Below, in pieces: positions 34,701-46,700 of a DNA stretch of 64,000 bases (the stretch's first letter is position 1; every line of letters begins with the position of its first letter). The DNA lies in contig RPFO01000130.1 in NCBI GenBank assembly GCA_009746045.1, positions 122,001 to 186,000 of the forward strand. Reading direction: 5' to 3'. Made by a program: the position numbers and the translations under genes. The DNA comes from Mesostigma viride. Lineage: Eukaryota; Streptophyta; Mesostigmatophyceae; Mesostigmatales; Mesostigmataceae. The notes below the pieces were generated by a model. The model searched no databases. It was given only the letters and a program-made list of their open reading frames with translations, and was not told the origin of the DNA.

Positions 34701-37700
34701 ATTCAGCTCATTCTGACACCAATTTCTTATACTTAATGAAGGGTCTTTATTTTTTTCTTGTTTTCTGTATAGCTCACCATTTAGTGTACAATAAGTGGCA
34801 GTTGTCATGGATGTTACATTCACCTCCCCACATTATGTATCCCAGCCTGACTCACATCATGTTAGATTTTTTTCATATGGATTAGGAACTTGATGGTCTC
34901 GACAAGCTATAGATGAATAGGGCTTGATGAGCTGGTCGATGTTCACGTCCCGTAGTACTATGTATATTGGACTTGGATGACTTCAGTCCCCTGTGTTAGC
35001 CTACAGTAGTATGTAGCGGCACGTATATATGCTTGACGTAGCGTCACGTATATGTGCTTGACAAGTCCTATACACTGGTTAATTGGTTGACAAGTGGTGC
35101 TAGGGACTTGTGGACAAGTTTTCAGTCCATAAGCTGACAGATGATGTCCATGACGAGCTCATGATGCATACAGACATATGTTATGCTTTAGTTTATGACA
35201 AAAAGGGTAGAATCATGGCGCCCAACTACACTAATTGTCATGCTCCATTGTCAGCTCCAAGGAGAAGAGACTTGTCACTTGATTCATCATGACATGTGGC
35301 ACTATAGTTTCGTGGACACTTGGAAATTGCATATGTATTATTGCCAGCACACTGTCTGGAGAGCTTTCTAGAATGCTCTAGGAATATGCCAGAAATATTC
35401 CTGCAGTATACTGAGAGCACCTGCAAGGCGTTGGGTATGTAACAAGCCAAGGCATGCACTGCATACATAATGTAAAACCGATTAGTCTCCTCCCCCAATC
35501 TTTGGAATCCAATCAATGTTAAAGGAAACTTCCCTACCTATTGACATAGGAACGATATGTGCCACCAACGCTGATTTTTTATATTAAAAGAATTACACCT
35601 ACTAAGTCCGGACTCATGACCCCTGAACATTTGAAAACGTAACTTAAAATGCAAGTAGGAAGCCTGCCGGCATCTTCTTATTATTTTACTAAAGTACTAA
35701 GCTAATGCATAGCTTGGTTCCTTTGGCAACATTCTTGGTCTTGCTTTTTGTGATGCTCATCTTGCCTCCTTGCAGTGATCTCTCAAACAACAATCTGTGG
35801 GGCACGATACCGCCAGAGGTGGCTTCAATGCCAGCACTTACTGCTTTGTAAGTTGTTATTGCATCATTCGTGATATAGTAGTATCTCCTAATCTCGCCAA
35901 TAGTACCTCTAGATATTGCAGTCACCGACACAGGTAGCCATGTATGTCCAAAGGTAGTGACTTGGAATCACTCTGGGTAACAACTGAAGATAGCTAGCTA
36001 CTCTTATAGTGACCCTTATAGTGACTTGGAATCACTCTGAGTAACAACTGAAGATAGCTAGCTACTCTTATAGTGACCCTTACAGTGACTTGGCATCACT
36101 CTGGGTAACAACTGAAGATAGCTAGCTACGCTTATAGTGACTTGGAATCACTCTGGGTAACAACTGAAGATAGCTAGCTACTCTTTTGCTTGTACCTTTT
36201 TACCTGATTGTATCCTTTTGCCAAACTGCCAAACTGCCAAGTGCTCGCTAGGTTCGACCCTATCGGCATGCTACAGCTGGTGATAAGCGGTGCAAAGCCT
36301 GGGCACTCAAGCTATAGACACCATTTGTACATCGGTTTCTAAAGTGGAGTTGGGAGATCGAGTATAGTTTGGCAGGAGATAGTTGCCCACAAACACGACA
36401 CGCTACCAAACCAGGGTCGTAGCACCCGCACTGGCTGGCATTTCTAGAGGCATGCTTTTCCTACAGAGTGGTCAAAATCACTTTGCGTCTAATTGTTTGC
36501 GAATCGACCTCGCAAACTGCTATGAATGGGCTTCATTTTGGGTCGCAAAGTTCAATAGTTACCGCGCCGCGCCCGCGCCGCGCCGGGCCTTTAGAGCCCA
36601 AGCTTGGCTAGCGAACGCGTCGCGCCACAATTTTCGCGCCCTGTCATTTGAAAGGTTTCTTCAAACTTCGAAGGCTTGTGCAGTGCACGGTGTGACTCGT
36701 GTGAGGCACAATGGCAGAAACGCGGGGAGCTGGCCAGCAGGCCAGGCAGTCAAAGCCTGCTGGCGTACAATTTCACGACTGCAAAGGCAGCGGGGCCCAA
36801 TGCTCCTCCGGGACCGATTCAGTACACTGCAGCGGTGCAGGAAGCGATAGATAAGCGGCAAGCACATGTCCGTCACTGAGACGGGCAGGTGGCCATGTTT
36901 TGCATGCCACGTTTGGTCTTTACACCACAGTTATCATCACTACTGATGGGAGAGGACAACATGAATGCTACGGTAGTGTTTGTGGGCATATTATTTAATA
37001 TCATAAAGTACATGGTCATGACAGCGCGGCTCGCCGTGCATGGCGGCCGCAACCTACCGGGCCACTCAGGGCCATGCCCCATAGTGTGGAATAGATTAAC
37101 TGGAATCGGATCATTACTTAGTTAATTACCTAGATGGACTGGTTGAGTAGCTAGGGTTCAGTCGCCTACACCATCACTAGGTCCCGGCAGTTATAGTCAT
37201 TAAAAGTTAAAAGTTAAATTGGAACATATCTCCGTTGGGACTACATGTCAGTAGCACGGCATATCCCTGAGAAGGGGCATGGCAATACATCCTTATTGAA
37301 GTAAGATACCATAATACTGCTATATGAACTGAAAGAGACAACGCAGGCCAAGTGGTAAGTGAAGACACATTACTAGCCACCGACCCTTAACAAGTCGACC
37401 GGCTCGCAAACCTAAAACTTTGCCTTCATTTTGGGTCGCAAACTTTAAATTTCACCTTCATTTCGGGTCGCAAAGTAGTTAGTCGCAAAGTGATTTCGAC
37501 GACTACGGTATTGCTCATTCTAGGGTTGGCACATGCGTCTGTGATTCCCTGCTCGATATTTCTGTCCTGCACAGGTACCTTAACATCAACCAGTTAAGCG
37601 GCACCATTCCACACGAGCTGGGGTCTCTGTCCTCCTTACAAGATCTGTAAGCCTTTCCTCCGTGTACTTGTTTCGTCTGTGCTCCTGTCTGAACCCGGCC

Positions 37701-40700
37701 GATGTCACTTGTTTATGTGACTTGCCTTTGCCTGCTGGAGCCCAGGAGCCGGCACCGAAGCTGTCTGTTAAAGGCATGTGTGATTATTATGGGGACTTAA
37801 AGTAATAATTTGTAGGTGACGAATGATCATTGCCAACTTAATAAGCGTCAGGAGCCAGGAAAATTATTTATTACGTCCATATGGTGTGGCTTTCCATGGC
37901 TACCTCAAGGTAGCGTGAACATTGGTAATTATGGTAGGTGAGTGGTGGCGGCGGCCCTGGTATGCGCATGGGCCGACAATGGGTCGATAACGACAGCTGG
38001 TATGTTGGAACATGGTGCATGCACATGCATGACTGGGTACGGCATGCTATGACATGCACATGACACAATACTATAATCTGGTGAAGATAGTGACCATCGG
38101 TCCTAGTGCCATTGTACAACTTGGCACATAGTCACAGTGTCCGTTCACATAGGACGAATCCCACTTAGGTACTACTATCCGAGCATATCTATTTGTTAAT
38201 TAGGGCTCGAATACAACTGCCCGTATTATAGATTTCTGCACGGTCAGCATAATGGGCATATTCAAGACAGGATTCTTGACACCCTCCTTGCACATGATGC
38301 TGTCTATAAATACAAATGCTAGATCCTAGGCGAGGGTAGTCGGGTACCTAAGTGGATTCCCTCCTTACACGACACCCTGGTCTTGATATAAAACAGCAAG
38401 AAAAATGAGGGCAAGGTTGTGTAGCCCCATATTGTCACATGGAGTGCGCCACACGAGGGTGGAGCCAAACTGGAAACAGGCTCTTAAACTGTAAAGACTG
38501 GTTGCTCAGTGTTGAGTCTGGATGCAGACTGTAGCCGGTACTGGTTGATGCCAGGGTTGCAGCTGGAAACGTTGGGTACTGGTAGCTGCTGGTAAACCGG
38601 TGACGTCAGCTGTTGTGTGTGTACACACGATCTATATGCTGTGTGTGGGTACAGTTTCTTGTGTGGTGCTGGTAGTGCTACTTTGACTTGCTTGCCAACA
38701 GGTTTTGATGCAACTTACTGCAACTACTACGAGGTGAACTGTGACGTGAGGATGTAGAGCTGGTTGCTGGACTGCTACTTGCTAGCTAGACAAGTGCGTG
38801 CAGCTGACTGCAGCTGACTGCATGGACTATGCAGTGTACTCTGTTCCTACTGGTGTTGCCTGCTGTGCTTGTTGATGCCAGTGTGATGGTGCTGATGGGA
38901 CTGAATGATAAAACTGCAACTAGTGCTGAAAGCAACGTGGGGGTTAGTGAGCACCCTCCTTAGTGTGGTGTGCAGCTGTGTCGATCAGCAGGCTGGCTTT
39001 GAGAGCAGGACCCAGGGAATGTTCCCTTTTTTCTTGGAAACTTGGAGCATGGCAGGTTCTGGGCTCTTGAAGTGATGACCGTTCAAAAAAGGAATTCCGG
39101 TTTAAAAGAATGTGCCCAAAAGAATGTCGATGCCACGCAAAATGGTGCCGGTACAGAACAAAGACCGGTTCTCATGAAAAATTCTTGAGGTAAACAGCTC
39201 CGCCGATTTCTCGTCGATGCTCACAGCTCGCGCGGCTCAGTGGGAGCCCGTCAGTGACCCCGCGCCGATTGAACACACTGCACTCGGCCAAAAGTGTGCT
39301 GCCAGGTAAAAAATCACTGGCGCTGCCTGGAACCAGAGCCGGCACCTTTTGAGTGCCAGGCTTCAGTGCCGACGTCCCCATCACCGAAATGTTGGCGTTT
39401 GATCAGTTTCGGGCATATATAAGTATAAAAGCGTAGATCTGGCCTGCGCACCGGAGCTTGGGAAATTCTTGACGGATTTTCGCGACGGTAGGTGTCACCC
39501 CGAACATTTGGTGTTACCACACGTTGAAGTAAGTCGATTGAACGCCTTGAATTTCACAGTAGCATCTGCGCCATAATCATGGTCGTATCAAGTACAAGAA
39601 TTCGACCAAGCTGCTCCGTATATGAAAATATTAACGATGATCAAGGCGCTCAATAAAATGTGAGCTGCCGCTTAGAGGTTGGTTAATTCCGTTGAAAGAT
39701 CTTGCCCCGGACCTCCGATGCCATGTTAAAGGCATGTGTGATTATTATGGGGACTTAAAGTAATAATTTGTAGGTGACGAATCATTGCCAACTTAATAAG
39801 CGTCAGGAGCCAGGAAAATTATTTATTACGTCCATATGGTGTGGCTTTCCATGGCTACCTCAAGGTAGCGTGAACATTGGTAATTATGGTAGGTGAGTGG
39901 TGGCGGCGGCCCTGGTATGCGCATGGGCCGACAATGGGTCGATAACGACAGCTGGTATGTTGGAACATGGTGCATGCACATGCATGACTGGGTACGGCAT
40001 GCTATGACATGCACATGACACAATACTATAATCTGGTGAAGATAGTGACCATCGGTCCTAGTGCCATTGTACAACTTGGCACATAGTCACAGTGTCCGTT
40101 CACATAGGACAAATCCCACTTAGGTACTACTATCCGAGCATATCTATTTGTTAATTAGGGCTCGAATACAACTGCCCGTATTATAGATGTCTGCACGGTC
40201 AGCATAATGGGCATATTCAAGACAGGATTCTTGACACTGTCTGATTGGTAAGCTACTTATTATCTCTTGTTGGTGCACACGTGTGACACGCCTGAAACTG
40301 TCTTTTCCCCCGGCAGGTACCTGAATGACAACCAGCTGAGCGGCAGCATCCCACCGGAGCTGGGATCCTTGGGCAACCTGAAAAAGCTGTAAGCCACACT
40401 GCACCTGCTCGTGCTAATCATTGAAGTGGTCGCGAATCCCATGGCTTCCGGCATTTCTGCCCGTTGCAATTTTTACCGGCCCTCTATTCGTCATCGCGAA
40501 ACCCGATATGGGCTGGCACAGCAGCCCCATGCCGTCTGTTGTTTTGCTGTTGCTTGTTTCTTGGTGGTGCATTTCATGATTTACGCTTGATACGGCATCT
40601 GAGTAGTTGGCACCGAAGTCTCGCGACCCGTGTCTGGTTCCTAATACTGAACACCTGCGTTCGCTAATTTGTGAGCGTGACATCAAGCTTGGGATGTTTT

Positions 40701-43700
40701 CCTCGTGTTCTTGGTGGGTGCATGCTCCTCTGTTGCCATGATTCCTGCCCTGCAGGTACCTCAACAGAAACCAGCTCGCCGGCATCATCCCCTCTAATGT
40801 CGGGCTCATTCTATCCCTAGAGATTATGTGAGTATGCACAACCTTGTAACTGCATGTCATGGGCGCTCCCCCTGTCCTGCTTACTGCCGTTTGCATGACT
40901 ACACAGAGCCGCCAAGTTGTTCTATTGTTTGCGTGCATATCGCCACCCCGTGTCTCACAGATTCTCCCTGTCTCTGTGGATTTCCTACATGGGTGTGCAC
41001 CCTTGCATTGCAGGGCTGTGGAGGGCAACCCCAGGATTTGTGGACCGGACCCAGCTGGGAAGACTCTTAACAGAACAGATACATGGGGCTTGACTTGCCC
41101 TGGTACGTTTTCAAGGTTTGCTTCAAGCACATCTTTACATCTGCGGGCAGTATTATGTTTTCCCATGACACAGCATGTCCTACATAGCAGCTGAAGTTGT
41201 GGCACTCAGGCATGCAGGCTAGACCTGAGTAGCACCAGAAGGAAGTCTTGGTTGGAAGTAGGTGGGGGGGGGGGGAATATGCGGGGAGAGGAAGTTTGAT
41301 GCAGGTACTGGCTATTTGATTTCAATTATCCAATCTTTGCCCATAGCATGTTATCATTCCGGCTTTGCCTTTCAGCACAAGTAGAACCCTGGCTGAAGGT
41401 TGCTTCCTGATTCATATTGCCTACCCTAGTGGTTCTTACAAAGTTCCACCAATTTTGCGTGGGTAATAGTGCTTGACAACGGCTTTCACACCGTGCCTTT
41501 TCTTTCTATGGGCGTGGCCGGTCTGGTTCTTACATGTGTGCGCAGTTTGCTTCGACACGTCATCAGCACTCGAGCTGGATTGGGGCTGCACCGTGGATGT
41601 GCCCATCTGTGTGGACAGCAATACATGTGAAGGTAAGCAAAAGCTGCTTGTTATTCACACTGGACATATTGTCTATTTGTCAAGAGGCCTCAATTGAGGC
41701 CTTTTTACTATACATCTCGATTATTTCAGAAGTTATGTAAGTACAGAGGTACTAAGGTTAGTACACAAGTCAAGTAGGTAGTACAGAAGTTAAGGTCGGT
41801 CCTAGGGGTGGTCCGGCCTCAGTGGTGGGAATCTGGTATGTGCTGAGGGTCCTTACCCACTGGGGTCGACAGGGGTTGATGGTTACTGAAGATTATTTGG
41901 TGGTGGAAAGCGGGGTCTTCTGAGCATAGTTTCTTCATAGTGACGTGGAAGGGGAGCCGCTGTAGTTAGATGAATAGAACTTGTTGCTAGGTGATCGACT
42001 GATAGTAATAAGGCCCATTGGCTAGTTGAGTATTACAGAAGATATGGCCTTCATTGTGTCCTGGATTGAGAGTGCTAAGTGAAACCTGACAGATTTTGCG
42101 CTAGCCTTGAGAAGGTCTAGGCTTTCCTACTAATGGGAGAGATCTCTACTTGGGGACAGTTTAACAACAAGCAATTTCTGAAGAAAATTCGACTCGACAG
42201 CCATGAAATAATAGTAAACGGCTAGTTAAATATGTTTAGAGGCCATCGCTGGAATATGGCTGTTGGCTTTGAGCCGTTGCAGGCCATGAAACGGGAGAAA
42301 CACATGCCCACCTAGCTCATGGCGGTCTGTCTTGTTTTGAAGAAGGCGGCGACCTGTAGGGGCCCGTCATGAGAAACGACCTGATGCTTGGGATTCTTTA
42401 CATTCAAGAACAACATACCGGCTGGGATGGTGAAGCCAGGGCGGAAGCCAACTTTCGCAGGTGCCGGAAAGCAATCAGTGAAAGGTAATCCCAAGGTGCC
42501 GACAGCCTCTTCTAAACAGACGGGAAAAGGTCGTCTTAGAACATCGCAGAGGCAAAATAAAAGGCTCCTTCAGGAGCTTACCACCTGCTCTGGCTTGCCT
42601 GAGGTGCTGGCTGCCTTTGAGATGGTCCTCGGTACCGAGTGGGGACTAATGTCTGTGGCCCAGCTGGAGTCTGTTGTTGGGCTGCCTCGACCACGTGGAC
42701 GGGCCTGAATTTCTGGCAGTAGCGGGCCCAAACGAAGCGTTGGTGGCAGCACTCCAAAGCGCCCGGGACTCAGTTGGCGTACTCGGAGGAAGAGGAAGCG
42801 CAGCCACCAAACCGGCCCACGAAGCTTATGTAATAAAGCATGGAATAATACCTTTTATAGCCAGCGTGAGGCGCAGATCCGGGACCTATATGTGCCAAGA
42901 ACAATGTGGCAAGGTGAGGCAAGCTTCATGGCTACCTCACTACTAATGTCTTGCGGCAGCGGCAATCACCCATGCGACATGAAAGTCACTATAACAGGTG
43001 TGACCTGTAGTGTTTGGCGCTGGCGCTCCAGTATGGGGCACCGGTGTAGTGTACCGGCGCAGCTGAATAGCATTTCAGCTATTACTTTTTATCGGCCCAT
43101 TGATATCGGCAGACATCCTGCGCAGGATGTCTGCCAATAGTAATTGGCGGATAAAAAGTAATAGCTAAAATGCTATTCAACTTAAAACCTTTGCGCACGG
43201 GGCGAAATGCTTGGTGGCTTCCTATATAGGGCCCTAATGCCGCATCGAATTACTATTTCAATATTAATCCCGGGAAGGTTCGATATTATTACCTCGTGCG
43301 GCGATTAAATGGGCCGGCCGGCGATTCTGCTAGGCCACTACCAAATAATCCGCTTGGCGCTCCGCACGGGGTTTCAAACCTGCGCCTCACATGCGCGCTA
43401 GGTTCTAAGTTGAATAGCATTTTAGCTATCATACTTGTTATCCGCCAACAACTATTGGCAGATATCCTGCGCAGGATATCTTCCGATAGCAATTGGCCGA
43501 TAAATAGTAGCGAAAATGCTATTCAACTGGTGCTCTAGGCTGGCGCTTGATAAAGTACCGAGCAGTGAAAATGGTGCGGAACCTTGTATTTTGTAACCAA
43601 ATAAGTACGCAACCAACATAGGTAGCATTTAATGTGCAATGTTGGGCACTGATTTCCTAATCTGTGTAAATCACATATCCGCTTCCGCCAGAAGTAGGTA

Positions 43701-46700
43701 AGGGGGGATTTATAACACATCCCAAAAGCCCTTAATCCTTTACATGTAGGCAGGTAATAGCCATAATAAATTTCACCTGGCACTGACATATTTGCATGGG
43801 CAAGCAACGAGTATGGAATACTCTGACACTGGCCCTGCAAACTCGCATTAGTGTGCTCACGTACCTAGCATACGGATACGGATGACCATGTGTACATCCG
43901 ATAGGCAAGTCTGTGGTATTCCACTGTACAGAGCTAGCACACATGTTTTCATAAACATGATGTTTTGTGGTGATGCATGCCATGCGCTGAAGCAAAGCAA
44001 GGCCAGAGTTGGATGGATTTGGTGTGTTCTTGCTCATTTTTTTGATGACCTGCGAGCTGATCATGTAACTCCGTAAAGCAAAAATAGTTTTATGAAGGAA
44101 AAAACTTGCTGGCACACATACCAGTAGGTCAGCCCAGGTTCGGGCTGACTAGGAAAGTTCGTTGCCATAGAAGGTGGGTGGGCTTGAACCCTTCTACTAG
44201 CAACTGGAAGCAGGCACAAGGAGCAAGTGAGTAACCTGCTTTCCTTAATTGGAAGCCCACCTTTTACGGCAACCACCTTCCACAGTCAGCCCCTACCTTT
44301 TCTGACTAGGGTACAAGTGCCTGCAAAACAACTTGCTTCTCATAAGCTGTCATTGTTATACAGCATTGCGTTGTAACCGTAGCAGGTAAGTCACGAATAT
44401 GTAAAAAGAGCAAGAGGTCACCGAGTATATTCGTTGATCAACGGTCACCGAGTATATATATGAAAAATGATAATAACTTACATGTACCTAATACCGAGTA
44501 TATATAAGTCCAAAACCTACGGTATGGTATGCTTATAAGGGCCTCTACTATGGTATATGGTGTACTTTTATGATGGTCCTTCATGTCACATTCTGGCCTG
44601 CATGGATGTGCATGGGTATAAACATGAAGAACATAATACAACTGCCGATGTGCCTTGGATGGCGGTGCGAAAATGAAGAAAGGGACAAGTAGCATGTGAA
44701 GGGAAAAAGATGATGTCATAGTCCTGAACGGTGCACTCCTGTGCTAACAGGATGGGTGGAGGGGGGGGGCTGTTGAGCATTTACGTTGGGTGGCTATTAA
44801 TCATGCGGCTGGCACGCGCAAGCAATAACCATGATGTGCTCTGGTAGTTGGGTTGCACCACAGTCGCCCCGAGTTAAAGAGGCCAGCACTGAATGCAGAA
44901 ATGCATTAACCTCAGTGTATCTTCTCATGGCAGTGTTCCTGTGACGTTTGGGGCCATACCTTTGCAGCAAACAACAAACTGGTGTCATTGACCCTTACAT
45001 TTCTGAAACGAATTTCCTGCTTGTCCTTGGCATGTTGACACGCTGTCAGGTTTACCCGGCCCCCCAGCTATTCCAACATCGCCACCAACGCTGCCATCAT
45101 CACCACCATCGGCACCGCCACTGCCCCCCCAGCCACCAACGCCCACCGCCCCTCTGCCGCCTTTCCCTCATCCTTGCAACACCACCACATCCGGTTGCCA
45201 CCCGAGGATCCTCCCCGTTGGCCCCAACTGCGTCTGTCCCATCACAATCAATGCAACGTTCAGGTTGGCCATCCCCTTGGCCGAGTTCGATCCCATCGTG
45301 ACCAAGTTCATGTTTGATCTGGCCAACGGGGGACTGGATGGGCTGGACGACACGATGCAGGTTGCCATCCTAAACCTAAGGGGCGGCGAGTCCACCATCG
45401 CAGACTTGGCATTCGTGCCACCCTCAGGGCTCCTCTCCTTCCCACCTGCCCCTTTTGTCAGCATATCCATGGCGCTAAGGAATGGCCGTGTGACATTGCC
45501 AGAATTCTACGGGGTCTGGTCCGTCGAGGTCCCCGGTTACACCCCCGTGTGCGTGCTCCCGGGCAACAAGACCAACAACCCGGCCACTGATTCCTCGGGC
45601 CCGGCTGTTCTGTTCTCGCAACCGGCAAAGAAGACCAGTGGGCTCCAGACCACGACCTCTGTTGATGTGACCTTCTCGCATCCCTGCCAGGGCATCAAGG
45701 TGATCCCTGACTGCGGTCCCGCGGGCTGCCGGCTCGAACTCAGCTACAACGCATCGCTCGTGGCCGGTCTCGACCGGACCGGGTACGCCTTCCGAGCTAC
45801 CTATGTGGATACTGGTAGCATCTCCCTGCCTGAAAATAAGACCCTGGCCAACGGGACCGTGCTGAATGGGACAGTGGCGACCATGACTGTGGGCACATTT
45901 GGCGTGAGGCTCACGATGGCTGGGGGTATCTGCAGGGACGCCGCAGGGCAGGCAAGCGGCGAAGGGGAGCTTTTCATTGGGGGGCTGGAAACCGCAACGG
46001 TTCTCGACGAACAACGGAAGAATAAGCTGGAGGTCACGATCTGGTACACGTTCCAGCCCACCTGCGGCCGGGGGGGAGACGACAATGGTTACTTGCGCAC
46101 GGTGATGTACCTGGGTACGTGCCAAATGCATACATATTACATTTGTACGTCGGATATATGTGCATATGCTTCACATAATGATGTACATACGTACATACAG
46201 GCTGACTGGCAGACTGAGGGACGGACCGACCGGACGGATGGACGGAGCGACCGACCCGCGACGGACGGACCGGCGGGCCGACCAACCAAAGGACCGACCG
46301 ATCAACATACTGACCAACAAATTTACCGACCGACCGACCGACCGACCGACTGACCGACCGACCGACCGACCGACCAACCGACCGACCGACCGACCAACCG
46401 ACCGACCGACCGACCCGACCGACCGACCGACCGACCGACCGACCGACCGACCGACCGACCAATCGACCGACCAATCGACCGACCGACCGACCGACCGACC
46501 GACCGACCGACCGACTGACCGACCGACCGACCGACCGACCGACCGACCGACGACCGACCGACCGACCGACCGACCGACCGACCGACCGACCGACCGACCG
46601 ACCGACCGACCGACCGACCGACCGACCGACCGACCGACCGACCGACCGACCGACCGACCGACCGACCGACCGACCGACCGACCGACCGACCGACCGACCG

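Larger units (their letters stand above)
37766..40236. mobile_element. Non-autonomous LTR retroelement, complete, CTGTC target duplication
   Basis: Two near-identical direct repeats (37766-38281, 516 bp; 39724-40236, 513 bp) begin TGTTAAAGGCATG and end GATTCTTGACA, with TG..CA ends. They flank 1,442 bp without long ORFs. The host sequence CTGTC is repeated at 37761-37765 and 40237-40241. The paralogous intron near 31130 reads GAAGCTGTCTGATTGG with one copy. No gag/pol was seen, so this is TRIM/LARD-like and needs proteins in trans. A clear primer-binding site or polypurine tract was not recognised. The internal orientation is unknown. Confidence 0.85.

Noticed and set aside
37871-38119. Identical 82-residue minus-strand ORFs at 37871-38119 and 39826-40074
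   Set aside because: They lie inside the two LTRs, and their identity reflects LTR identity rather than a gene pair.
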